Position numbers and translations under genes: made by a program. Shown here one piece after another: positions 1-8,439 of a stretch of DNA of 64,000 nucleotides. The stretch's first letter is position 1. The number at the start of each line of letters is the position of its first letter. Origin of the DNA: Cunninghamia lanceolata (Eukaryota > Streptophyta > Pinopsida > Cupressales > Cupressaceae); the NCBI GenBank assembly GCA_027924645.1, contig BSBN01000763.1, positions 620,001 to 684,000 on the forward strand, read 5' to 3'. The notes beneath the pieces were generated by a model that saw nothing but the letters and a program-made list of their open reading frames with translations, was not told the DNA's origin and did not search any database.

Positions 1-874
1 CTCATTATGTGTTATGTGTTGTTTAGGCAACCTGGGATGACCTCAGATTCTTCCGTAAGGTCCGGGATACCAGGAGATCACCTATGTTGTGACCTTCTTC
101 TATTTGTATCATCATTCTTCTATATTGCCTCTCTCTCTGATTTCATTGTTGTGTGTTGTGTCTTACGGACATAACGTTGCGGTTGGTGACTTGGGGGCAC
201 CCTCCTACATGACTGTCCCTAAGACACTTGTTTCTCTTCTCTTATTTATTCTTTCCCTTCCTCTAGTGTTTCTATCTAGCGAGCGGATGATGAAAAACAT
301 TTATACTGATGCAGACCTCGTGTCCCTTTCGAGAGCAATCAAAAAATGGACTTAGTTCCTAATATGACGATGGGGTTGTATATTTTATCTGACATTTGGC
401 TAGTAGAAGCACTCTGTGCTTTCTGTGTAGTGATTTTGATGGTATGCTACCACATTTACAAACCTTAACAATACTACTGCTCCATGTACCTTTGTTTGTC
501 TTTGAATCTAGACTTGGCGGTACTCGATTTGGATAGCTTCGTGATATAGCCCCACAATTATCCTCAAACTCTGAATTCGTTGTATAACCTTGGCTCTTTG
601 TGTGGTTAATCATATGCATTGATGTTGTTTATCATGATTTTGTAGACACTAACATGTTTCTTGCAGGGATGTGTTTGTGGGAACATTTGGCGATCGTGAA
701 GTACATGTCACCTCCGGGGGGCATGGGCTTTGCGAAAGTCTATGTTCCCTTGTGTGTTTTCTTCCTACCTTAACGTGCTTGATATCGATGCATGATATCA
801 ACCACCTTAAGGTGGGGGCATATATAAGGTAAGCTGTCTGTTATAGATGTTAGCAATGTGCCTGTCCTTAGGTG

Positions 875-1414
875 CAGTTTAAAGACCAGTGCGATGAGTG
901 CTTCTTGCATCCTAAGTTTGTTTGCAATCAATCAATCAATCATGTAAGCCCTCTGTGGAGGTAGGATATCACGTATATCCTTTTTATCTTAAGCCCTTTG
1001 TGGAGGTGGGGATGGTGTATTTCTTAGAGAAGATTGCATCATCCTGTCATTTTCAAAACTCCTTTGCGGAGGTGGGGAGTGGTTCTGTGACTAACTCAAC
1101 CCTTAAGCGTGTCTTCGCTGATTGTTGTGGCGAAGCCCAATTGTCAGTGTGTGCCTGTAATGTGCCTGAGATGGTGTTGGACCTAGAAATAGGAACACTC
1201 CATCGCTTGTTTGTCATGTTTCTATGTGTCTTCAAGTGTGTGTGTTTTGTGTGCTTGCTTTGTTTGGCGTGTTTGTTGCCCCATATGCAGTCTAAAGACT
1301 AGTGCGATGAGTGCTTCCTACATTTTGGGAGGTTTTACATGTCTTGTGTGTGTGTTGCCCCATTTATATAGTTTAAAGACCAGCACAATGAGTGCTTCTT
1401 GCATTATGGGAGGT
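875..1414 (+). repeat. Three dispersed copies of a 36-62 bp repeat
   Basis: The phrase 'agaccagtgcgatgagtg' and its surroundings occur at 875-910, 1276-1336 and 1354-1414. The last two copies share about 60 bp, including a leading ttgcccca and a trailing gggaggttt. They look like duplications inside a retroelement 3' non-coding region. Confidence 0.8.
942..1080 (+). repeat. Three copies of a 'cctttgtggaggtgggg' motif
   Basis: Near-identical 17-20 bp motifs occur around 943-962, 993-1012 and 1059-1076 (ctctgtggaggtagg, ctttgtggaggtggg, ctttgcggaggtggg). They are interleaved with the other repeat family of this remnant. Function unknown. Confidence 0.7.
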
Positions 1415-1477
1415 TTGTTTACTTTCCAGTACTTAAATCTACATTTCATATATATGAGAAAAAGAAAAGAAAAGAAA

Positions 1478-1660
1478 TCATGCCTGTCTTCCATGCATTA
1501 ATGTGTCTTCTATGCATTTACTGTATTCTCCATGTTTTACGTGATTGTAAGTGTCTTCTCCATATTTTGTGTGCCTGTTACTGTCTTCCATGTGATTGGC
1601 ATGTCTTCTCCGTGCTTGGTGTGTTTGTTGTGTTTGTGACCATACTTTAATGCATGTATT
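1478..1660 (+). repeat. Degenerate tandem repeat of 'tgtcttctccatg' type
   Basis: Units such as tgtcttccatgcat, tgtcttctatgcat, gtattctccatg, tgtcttctccatat, tgtcttccatgtg and tgtcttctccgtg follow each other at irregular spacing. This looks like a decayed minisatellite. Confidence 0.6.
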
Positions 1661-1683
1661 AGACTTGCGTTTATACATACATT

Positions 1684-1698
1684 AAAGTGGGGGCTAAA
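1684..1698 (+). other. Polypurine tract before an LTR
   Basis: AAAGTGGGGGCTAAA directly precedes TGTAACGTC, the likely LTR start. A purine-rich tract next to TG is the usual plus-strand priming site of LTR elements. Confidence 0.5.
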
Positions 1699-3069
1699 TG
1701 TAACGTCAGAAAATGTCCCCTTGGGGGCTTTTCCCCTTTAGGTTTAGCTCCCAGGTCTTTAGTGTGCATTTAGAACATTTTACATCATACTTCAACACCC
1801 CGATGAGAAAACCCCTAAGTGTCTTGACAAATGGGACCTAGGGGGACTACTCGAGATAGACCCTGCCCAAAATAGGGGGGAGGACTTGGGCACCTGCGCC
1901 CTAGTCCTACCTTATTTTGGGGCAGTCCCAATTTCTGGGTGTCAGCTTGTGACCGTTATTTGGGTCCTATGTTGACACGATGAGTTTGAATTATGAAATT
2001 CTTGGCGAGAGTGTTTGTAGTTGCATATAAAAGCATGTTTAGGCATTCATTTGTAGACTAGATTTCAATTAGATGGAAATTGTGATGTTCATGTGTTCTC
2101 AAGGTGATTCAAGGCTTTCATTGTGTTGCAAGAGTAGAATTGTGTTGTCTATGTGTTTGTGTTTGCAGATTTGAGCATCCATTTCATCATGGAATGAAGA
2201 GCATCTTCCTCCCATGAGATCTTCACTACAAGGTGACATTATATTGTGTTTGTGATCATTATTTCATTTAGTTTTTACCTCTGCCTCCCTAGGCACGCAT
2301 TCTATATCAGACAAAGGTGTTCGGAGACTTAAGTGTCCTCCGGGCCTTGACTGAGGCAAGATTCTAAACACCACAACCCCCTCCCAAATTTTTTATGGTT
2401 GCAGGTTATAGGTGGAGGAGCTGGACAAAGTGAAGTTGCAGGAAGACATCTTGAAGTGTCAAAATTGTAGATCAGTGAAAGAAACAGCTACCTGGACTTG
2501 GTCACATGCTCATTTGTCCTCGAAGTTTTGTGATAGAAAAACCTTCGGTGCAGCAGGAACAGGTTATAGATCTTGTCTGCAGATCCTGACAAAAAGTAGG
2601 GCCTTGGACTTGGGCGCTAGCTCTTTTGTCTCTGGGTTTTTCACCTCGAACCCCAAAAATAGGTACTCTATAATTTGACATTTTACATCCCTCTACAAGA
2701 GCTTTTTCTATAATTCATCTGTTTACTGTCGCATTTGCCAAATTAGGGTTTTAATGGTTAATTAAGCATAAGAGAAGGAAAATTGATAATTAAATACCCT
2801 AATCCAAGTTTCCCTACATCTCACAGCGACCTAGGGTATGATAGTGCACTGCCAATCAACCCTAAGGTCCTTGAATGTAAAGGGTGAAAGGAGGATTCAA
2901 ACATCTAAACACTAAACATAAACAATCCAATTTTTACCCTAAACACACTCAAATGAATCATCCATCCTTGGTAATGGAAGTCTATACCTTCTTGTGATAT
3001 TCTTGATTGCTCTCAAATTTGTACACATTCTCCATTCTCGTCCCTTCTTTTGTGTTAAATCTTGTTACA
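1699..3069 (+). repeat. Probable 3' LTR of the upstream element
   Basis: The segment starts TGTAAC after a polypurine tract and could end at GTTACA (3064-3069), giving matching 6-bp inverted ends and a length of about 1.37 kb. A TATA-like TATAAA lies at 2026-2031, in a sensible place for an LTR promoter. No second copy is in the window, so the right end is a guess from the inverted termini. Confidence 0.4.
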
Positions 3070-3248
3070 ACATGGGAACTCAAACTTTTTTTGATCAATC
3101 TTTTCTTCAACAATTCCTACATTTGTCTATTCAATTCTTAATTTTTTGCTAGCATCATCCTATGTGTAACTTCATTTTACAAATTTTCTCCTGAAATCAA
3201 ATCCATATGATGATTGATACTCCTCATTAGTGGTAATCTTGAAATCCT
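3070..3248. other. Unassigned spacer
   Basis: AT-rich sequence without features. It does not align with the start of the gypsy 3' LTR (44075-44256), so the first ~180 bp of the gypsy 5' LTR have been replaced or deleted here. Confidence 0.5.
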
Positions 3249-4384
3249 TGTGTTTCATCTTTTCGCTAGGTTCTTGAACTCATGAACCTATCAAAAGGTT
3301 CATAAGTTTCCTAATTCACTAAAGAAAGAAAGTCGAAGGAGGTTTTTTGTCTTTTCAATAGGTTTGTGAACTAGCGATCCTACCAAAAAGGTTTTTAAGT
3401 TCTCAATGTGCCTGAAATGCTAACAAAGGAGGAAAGTGAACAGAGAAGGAAGATGAAGCTAAATGTTTCGGTGAGTTTATGAACTCGTGAACTTGTTGAA
3501 TCATCGAAAAAGGGAAGAAGAAATCAAAACGAAGTGTCTTTCGACAATGCTAAAAATGGCTTATAAGTTCTCAAAAGGCCCAAAAGGATGAAAGAGGATG
3601 AAATGATTAATGGAAAAAGAGACGAAGAAAGAAAATATAAACATTTTGGCCAATTTGTGAGTTAGTGAACTCACCAAAATGTTGAAAGAGATAGAGAAGT
3701 AGAATGAAGATGATGATGGTTCCTAAGTTTTCCAAATTTCCAAATGCTTGAAAGAAGTAAGCTAATAGACAAATGAAGATAGGCTTTTCGGCAAGTTCAT
3801 AAGTTTGTGAACTTGCCAAATTTCTGAAAACTAATCAGAAAGAAAGATGAGAGAAAGAAAAAAGGCTTTTAAAAGAAATTTAAAGAGTTGGCGTAGAAAA
3901 GAAAATGATTTTAAAATTAATAAGGGGCATCAAAATTAAAAGAGAAGTTGCCCGACTAAAAGGAAAATGGTAGTTGTAACAGTGGTGTTGAGCATTCAAA
4001 CATCCCCAACTGCCTTAGTACGCTTCAACTACTTTCATAAATCACATTAATGAATCCTTTGATGGTCATGGGCATGGTAGGTGGGTTATGAATGCTTTAA
4101 GACTCTAGTAGACCCTCCATTGATGAAAACGTGGTACCATGGCATGGGTGAGCATTCCAAGTAGGCATGTTCCTAATACCAACCCACATGGACGTGATGT
4201 AAGCAGGCACAGTTGCCCTGATCCTTTTCTAGATTCAACATGTCTCATTTTTCAAGGCTATCTAAGGGATTGTGCTGGTATATTATGTAGTTATGCATTC
4301 ATTTCAAGGGATGGAATTTTTGGTTGCAGAGAAGAACTAGAAAAAGAAGAAAGTTTCCAAAAACTAGGGTTTTTCTCCCAATAA

Positions 4385-4693
4385 TATCAAAAAAATGGGA
4401 GCAAATTTAGCACACAAAGTAATATTATATTTCAATTCCACTCTCCCACTCTATAATACGATTTACATACACATTTAAATAGGTTTTTCATAACCTATAT
4501 TACAAGAAGGTTGTTCTTCCTCCTATAACCACTCCCCTATATTTGTGAGTTGTTTTAACAACTCACAAACAAACACTTACTATAGTTTAATATTAAGTTG
4601 TTTCTCAACAACTTAATATTAACATACATAATTTTACATTATTAATCATATTAATAATGTTATCCATGTGAACTCTAACCTAAATTCCCAATA
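4385..4693 (-). repeat. 3' LTR of the non-autonomous element
   Basis: This copy abuts the target duplication on its left and the purine tract on its right. It carries five successive inverted repeats: 4479-4498, 4506-4519, 4542-4569 (13-bp arms, 2-nt spacer), 4587-4622 (16-bp perfect arms, loop TCTC) and 4636-4660 (11-bp perfect arms, 3-nt spacer). Confidence 0.9.
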
Positions 4694-4703
4694 CCCCTCC
4701 TTA
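4694..4703 (-). other. Polypurine tract of the non-autonomous element
   Basis: On the minus strand AAGGAGGGG sits directly against the LTR start TATTGGGAA. Position and purine content fit plus-strand priming. Confidence 0.7.
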
Positions 4704-4778
4704 GTGTGAACATGGGGTGAAAGTACATCACAATACTTGATGACCGCACATAGTAACTCACCAAACAATATAAGATAA

Positions 4779-5156
4779 GAGTAGGGACATACACATCTAC
4801 TCATGTCAAGCAATAGTGGAACTAGCCTCACTATGCTTAGTGTACTTTCATCTAAGGATAGGGACAAACACACCTACCCATGGATCCAAGGATAGGGACT
4901 AACACATCTATCCAAGTCTTAGATCAAATTTGGATAGGGACAAACACATCTATCCAATATCAAAGTCATGAACAAGGACACACACATCTGCTCGCAACAA
5001 TTACTATTGGGGACACACACATCCAATCATAACCACAAACTTATGTGACTGGGGACAAACACTTCCAATCACTTCACTACCTCGTGAATGGGGACAAACA
5101 CATTCATTCACTAACAATCAAGAAATGTGATTGGGGACATACACATCCAACCACAT
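4779..5156 (-). repeat. Array of nine hairpins with constant 12-nt loop and variable stems
   Basis: Plus-strand loops read GGACAAACACAT or close variants (GGACATACACAT, GGACACACACAT). Loop positions are 4785-4796, 4862-4873, 4896-4907, 4938-4949, 4976-4987, 5011-5022, 5053-5064, 5092-5103 and 5135-5146. The 6-10 nt on each side are complementary within a unit but differ between units: GAGTAG/CTACTC, GGATAG/CTATCC, GTGAATG/CATTCAC, ATGTGATTGG/CCAACCACAT (one mismatch). Spacing is irregular (34-77 bp) and not a multiple of three, so this is not a coding repeat. A further bulged hairpin, AAGC-A-ATAGTG/CACTAT-GCTT, lies at 4808-4838. The array sits 85-460 nt upstream of the polypurine tract in the sense of the element. 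Confidence 0.85.
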
Positions 5157-6702
5157 AAAAAACATGAACACCAAGCCCTCATTGTTGCGTATGCAGCCAC
5201 CATTATGGATCATTGCCACTCTAATCACAAATGATATGAGACAGTTGCCACTACCACCTGGAAACCAATCTTGGCTTTAGTCATTTTGGCACATATAGTT
5301 TTGTCACTAATGCAATTTTGTGGCCTCATCACTAGTGACTGATGAGAGGTCGCTAAGTATCCTCCAGCCTACATTGCCTCCTGCCTCCAATTTGTTGGCT
5401 ACTTAGCAGATTTGGCTTTTGAGGCTCATTTTGTCACTTGCGAGGAAAGAACATATTCTTCCTCCCATAATGTGAATTTTTTACAAGGAGTCTCGAGTAC
5501 CACCAATCATGCACTCCAAATATATAAAAATAATATTTTATTGACTTTTAAACTAACACATAAAATATGTCTAAAAACTAATACTACATTTTGAGACACT
5601 AAACTACATAAACAAACACTAAAAATTTAATAATAACCTACGAAACCCAATAGGAGGAGGATAACTAATTTTCCAGGAGCACTTCTCATATATATCTCTT
5701 CATGAGCACCTACTATGAGGAAAATAAGAGCATATTCATCATTGGCATTGGCATCATTGAAATTTGACCACACTCTTGAGCTTGTATAGCAGTTGGATGT
5801 TGAATTCCGCCCTCTCTAATCTGAAAGTTGAGAATATGGAGTTCCTCATCAAATGTCTCTAGGCACTTTGTGCTTCGCTCTGCCATTAGGCTCAAGACGA
5901 TGCCCACTTCCCTCATGCTTTTGCTGCAATTCTACGATGATGATTTCCTTTATCAATTTCTAGCCCAACGTTAGCTTGTTAATTGGTTCGTTCCAGGATT
6001 TCCTATAGCTTCATCAGTCAATAATGATTATCGCCTCCTCCTTCAGATATATCGATACTGCATCTATAAATGAGGTGTTGAATTGTTGCACACAGGAATT
6101 GTTATGCTTCTGATATCGAGTTGTCTTCTATGTCTTCTCCATGCCTTAACAACCTTAAATTAAACTCCTGCTCAAAATATTAAAGACAGAAATTGTTGCA
6201 TCAAACGTAGAGATTAATGTGGGTAGAATTGTCTTGTGAGGGGGTATGGTCAACAAATGACATGGGTGTTGCTTCTATGCTCGAAATCAACAGAATTGTG
6301 AGACATAATACGTGGAACATGGACACCATATTTAGAGCAGACCCATGCCTCTCTACCACATACTTATCAACTGCTTGGAATTACCGCGTCCTCACTGGTA
6401 GGAATCCAGTCATTCATCAGGGTTGCTCCTTGTCCGGTTGGTAGTCACATAGACAACCTTAAGCCGCTCTGGTTTGAAAAATCTTGCTATTAAAGCAAAA
6501 CACAGATATGCAATATGCATGGATCAATCCAACAGGGTCGGACATGAGCAACTCGGACCAACAAGGATTAAAAAATGAATCCACCTCCAATGCCAGTTTC
6601 AGGTCTTATCAAGATCTAGAAAAAAATGGTATAAAATCTTGCTCCAAAACCTATTGCACAAATAATGCAACATTCAGAGACATGCACTTCAGGAATAACA
6701 AT
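5157..6702 (-). other. Interior of the non-autonomous element, no recognised coding
   Basis: The interior holds only short open frames (for example 67 codons on the minus strand at 5713-5916 and 100 codons on the plus strand running into the LTR at 6484-6786). None resembles gag, protease, integrase or reverse transcriptase. It may be decayed internal sequence or captured genomic DNA. Confidence 0.6.
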
Positions 6703-6714
6703 GCTCTGATACCA
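6703..6714 (-). other. Primer-binding site (initiator tRNA-Met)
   Basis: GCTCTGATACCA on the plus strand is the exact complement of TGGTATCAGAGC, the usual copia priming site, and touches the LTR at 6715. It fixes the element orientation as minus. Confidence 0.9.
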
Positions 6715-7023
6715 TATCAGAAAAATGGGAACAAATTTAGCACACAAAGTAATATTATATTTCAATTCCACTCTCCCACTCTATAATATCATTTACATAC
6801 ACATTTAAATAGGTTTTTCATAACCTATACTATAGGAAGGTTGTTCTTCCTCCTATAACCACTCCCCTATATTTGTGAGTTGTTTTAACAACTCGCAAAC
6901 AAACACTTACTATAGTTTAATATTAAGTTGTTTCTCAACAACTTAATTTTAACGTACATAATTTTACATTATTAATTATATTAATAATGCTATCCATGTG
7001 AACACTAACCTAAATTCACAACA
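6715..7023 (-). repeat. 5' LTR of the non-autonomous element
   Basis: Second 309-bp copy, ending at the target duplication AATAA (7024-7028). The five inverted repeats of the other LTR are kept with at most one change in the long ones; the single change in the 13-bp hairpin still allows a G-U pair. Confidence 0.9.
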
Positions 7024-7760
7024 AATAATGGGATACAAAGTGATCTTATTGTAATATTATCTGGATTTTATCTCAAAGGCTATGAGGGACATTGTAATAT
7101 TCAAAGTGTTGCAAGTATGAGGTGAGCCAGTGTTGTCATTGATGTCAACATACTCATATTGCATTGACAAGAAGGATTGGATGAGCTGTGTGCTGAGGAT
7201 ATTGAGAAAATTAGCCTCAGTCAGGAACAGTGAAGAACCGTGATGAGAAGAAGGCAAATGTATTGTATAGGATGAGAACCGGAGGATGCGGATTAAAGGG
7301 TTTGTAGATATGAGTCTTGAGATGCTTCAGTTAAGATTTCAGAGGTCCGCATGAAGATCTGAAGGAGTTGTGGCTGTCGGTGTAGAACCGGTTCCGGCAA
7401 GTATTCAGAGGTGACAGAGGATCACAAAAAGGTCCGGTGAGGTCCGGAACTGTATAATCCTAATCTGCGGATTGGAAGGAGTCTTTGGGATGTCCTTGTG
7501 ATGTGCCATCTCAAGTTGTGTATGATTTGGAGGTCCGGAAGTACCTCTTGCATTATGACAGTGGCGACAGACAATGTTCTTGAAGTTTCGGATAAGGAAG
7601 AGAAGAGATTCCAGTAAGTAAAGAAAGTGCGGATGTACCTGGTCATTCAGACAGGCTTGTGAAGGTTCTTGGATCATGTTGAGGTTGTGTTGTTGGTCCG
7701 CATTGATAGTAGAGCCCGGAATTGAAGCTATTCTTCCGGATGAAGCTCTTGCTCTGTTTA

Positions 7761-7846
7761 GCCGACCGGATGAGTTGTTCATCCTGCGAATGTTCTTGTG
7801 GTGGCCGACCGGATGTGTTATTCATCTTGCGGATACTCTTATGGTT
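7761..7846 (+). promoter_or_regulatory. 43-bp tandem repeat in LTR U3
   Basis: Two adjacent units begin gccgaccggatg and continue with an attcatcttgcg-like core. They end about 40 bp before the TATA box. Tandem repeats in this place often act as enhancers in plant copia LTRs; that role is inferred. The same pair exists in the 3' LTR near 13593-13678. Confidence 0.55.
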
Positions 7847-7886
7847 GTTTGCCGACTTAGATGTTTGTTCCTAAGATGATGTCTTG

Positions 7887-7894
7887 TATAAATA
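7887..7894 (+). promoter_or_regulatory. LTR TATA box
   Basis: TATAAATA lies about 500 bp before the LTR end; a transcript start about 30 bp downstream would place the hairpin cluster at 8059-8138 inside the RNA leader. The 3' LTR copy has the same box at about 13719. Confidence 0.6.
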
Positions 7895-8058
7895 ACCGTT
7901 TGTGAGTTCATTTCGAAGTGTGGATTGTGTGGATGAGTGTGGCATAGCGAAGAGAAGTGTGAAAGGTAGAGCAGAGGTTTTTGGGCTTAAATGGAACTGA
8001 TCCGGACATGGTAGAGATGTCATTCTCCAGTTCAAGATTGTGATTCTTATCACTTTGT

Positions 8059-8138
8059 AGACAGTGTGTCTCCTTGTAGGCAGTGGGCCACTTTGTGAGC
8101 AGTGTGCTCGGGCAGTGAGCCCTAATTGGCAAGTGCCA
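8059..8138 (+). repeat. Cluster of five AGTGN-loop hairpins in R/U5
   Basis: Units: AGAC-AGTGT-GTCT (8059-8071), AGGC-AGTGG-GCCA (8078-8090; the 3' LTR copy has GCCT and pairs fully), GAGC-AGTGT-GCTC (8097-8109), GGGC-AGTGA-GCCC (8110-8122), TGGC-AAGT-GCCA (8127-8138). The loop is nearly constant and the stems change on both sides together. The 3' LTR repeats the cluster at 13891-13970. Confidence 0.85.
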
Positions 8139-8350
8139 TTCTTTTTCTTATTCTTCTAACAGAGAATAATCCTTGGGTTAATCACCCCGTGGTTTTTCCC
8201 TTAACCGGGTTTTCCACGTCAAAATCTTGGTGTTCAATGTGTTGATGTTTATCTGCTCTTGTGTTTATGTATTATGCTTTCATGGATGATTAATTGATAT
8301 GCTGTTAACTAACAACGAAGAATCAAGTGTTTGAAAGAACAAGAAGTTTT

Positions 8351-8382
8351 ATACAACTGATTCACCCCCCTCTCAGTTGTAT
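8351..8382 (+). repeat. U5 terminal hairpin with poly-C loop
   Basis: ATACAACTGA (8351-8360) pairs perfectly with TCAGTTGTAT (8373-8382) around TTCACCCCCCTC, 16 nt before the LTR end and the PBS. The 3' LTR copy has 11 Cs instead of 6. Confidence 0.85.
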
Positions 8383-8399
8383 GCCTTAAATCCAACAAT

Positions 8400-8411
8400 T
8401 GGTATCAGAGC
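8400..8411 (+). other. Primer-binding site (initiator tRNA-Met)
   Basis: TGGTATCAGAGC, two bases after the LTR end at 8397, matches the plant copia priming site complementary to the 3' end of initiator tRNA-Met. Confidence 0.95.
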
Positions 8412-8439
8412 TAAGTTCCTCTGAAAGGAGCTTAACTGC

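Larger units (their letters stand above)
1..1698 (+). other. 3' non-coding part of an upstream LTR retroelement (remnant)
   Basis: I see no recognisable protein domain here. The stretch ends in a polypurine tract followed by a TGTAAC start, so it is read as the region between the coding part and 3' LTR of an element whose body lies left of the window. An 88-codon open frame at 89-355 encodes two hydrophobic segments (roughly residues 8-28 and 45-62), but it matches no family I know and is probably chance. The region is rich in short internal direct repeats, listed separately. Identity as a Ty3-gypsy 3' region is an inference from the polypurine tract and LTR-like neighbour only. Confidence 0.45.
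4385..7023 (-). mobile_element. Non-autonomous LTR retrotransposon, hairpin-rich, 2639 bp
   Basis: It has two 309-bp terminal direct repeats (about 15 differences by eye, ~5%), a 5-bp target duplication AATAA (4380-4384 and 7024-7028), a minus-strand PBS touching the inner edge of the right LTR, and a purine tract touching the left LTR, so it is read on the minus strand. The LTR sense ends are TGTTGTGAA...TGATA. The 2.0-kb interior encodes no gag or pol that I can recognise, so it must have been mobilised in trans. It is larger than typical TRIMs; LARD/TRIM-like is the nearest label. The equivalent site in the gypsy 3' LTR (45451-45455) is empty, which proves the boundaries. Confidence 0.9.
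7107..8397 (+). repeat. 5' LTR of the young copia element
   Basis: 1291 bp, bounded by the duplication CAAAG and the PBS. U3 holds a 43-bp tandem repeat at 7761-7803 and 7804-7846 (each starting gccgaccggatg), then a TATAAATA box at 7887-7894. Downstream of that box, in the presumed R/U5, are five small hairpins (8059-8138) and a terminal hairpin with a C-rich loop (8351-8382). Confidence 0.97.

Noticed and set aside
89..355. Possible envelope-like ORF with two hydrophobic segments
   Set aside because: Only 88 codons, no family resemblance, and lying in a retroelement non-coding region with many repeats; chance is the simpler explanation.
1699..3248. 1699-3248 as one LTR ending exactly where gypsy homology begins
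   Set aside because: No CA-type end or target duplication occurs at 3248; GTTACA at 3069 is a better, though unproven, terminus.
4779..5156. CRISPR-like array (regularly repeated short motif with variable neighbours)
   Set aside because: The spacing is irregular, the variable parts are complementary across each repeat rather than unique spacers, and the context is a plant retrotransposon.
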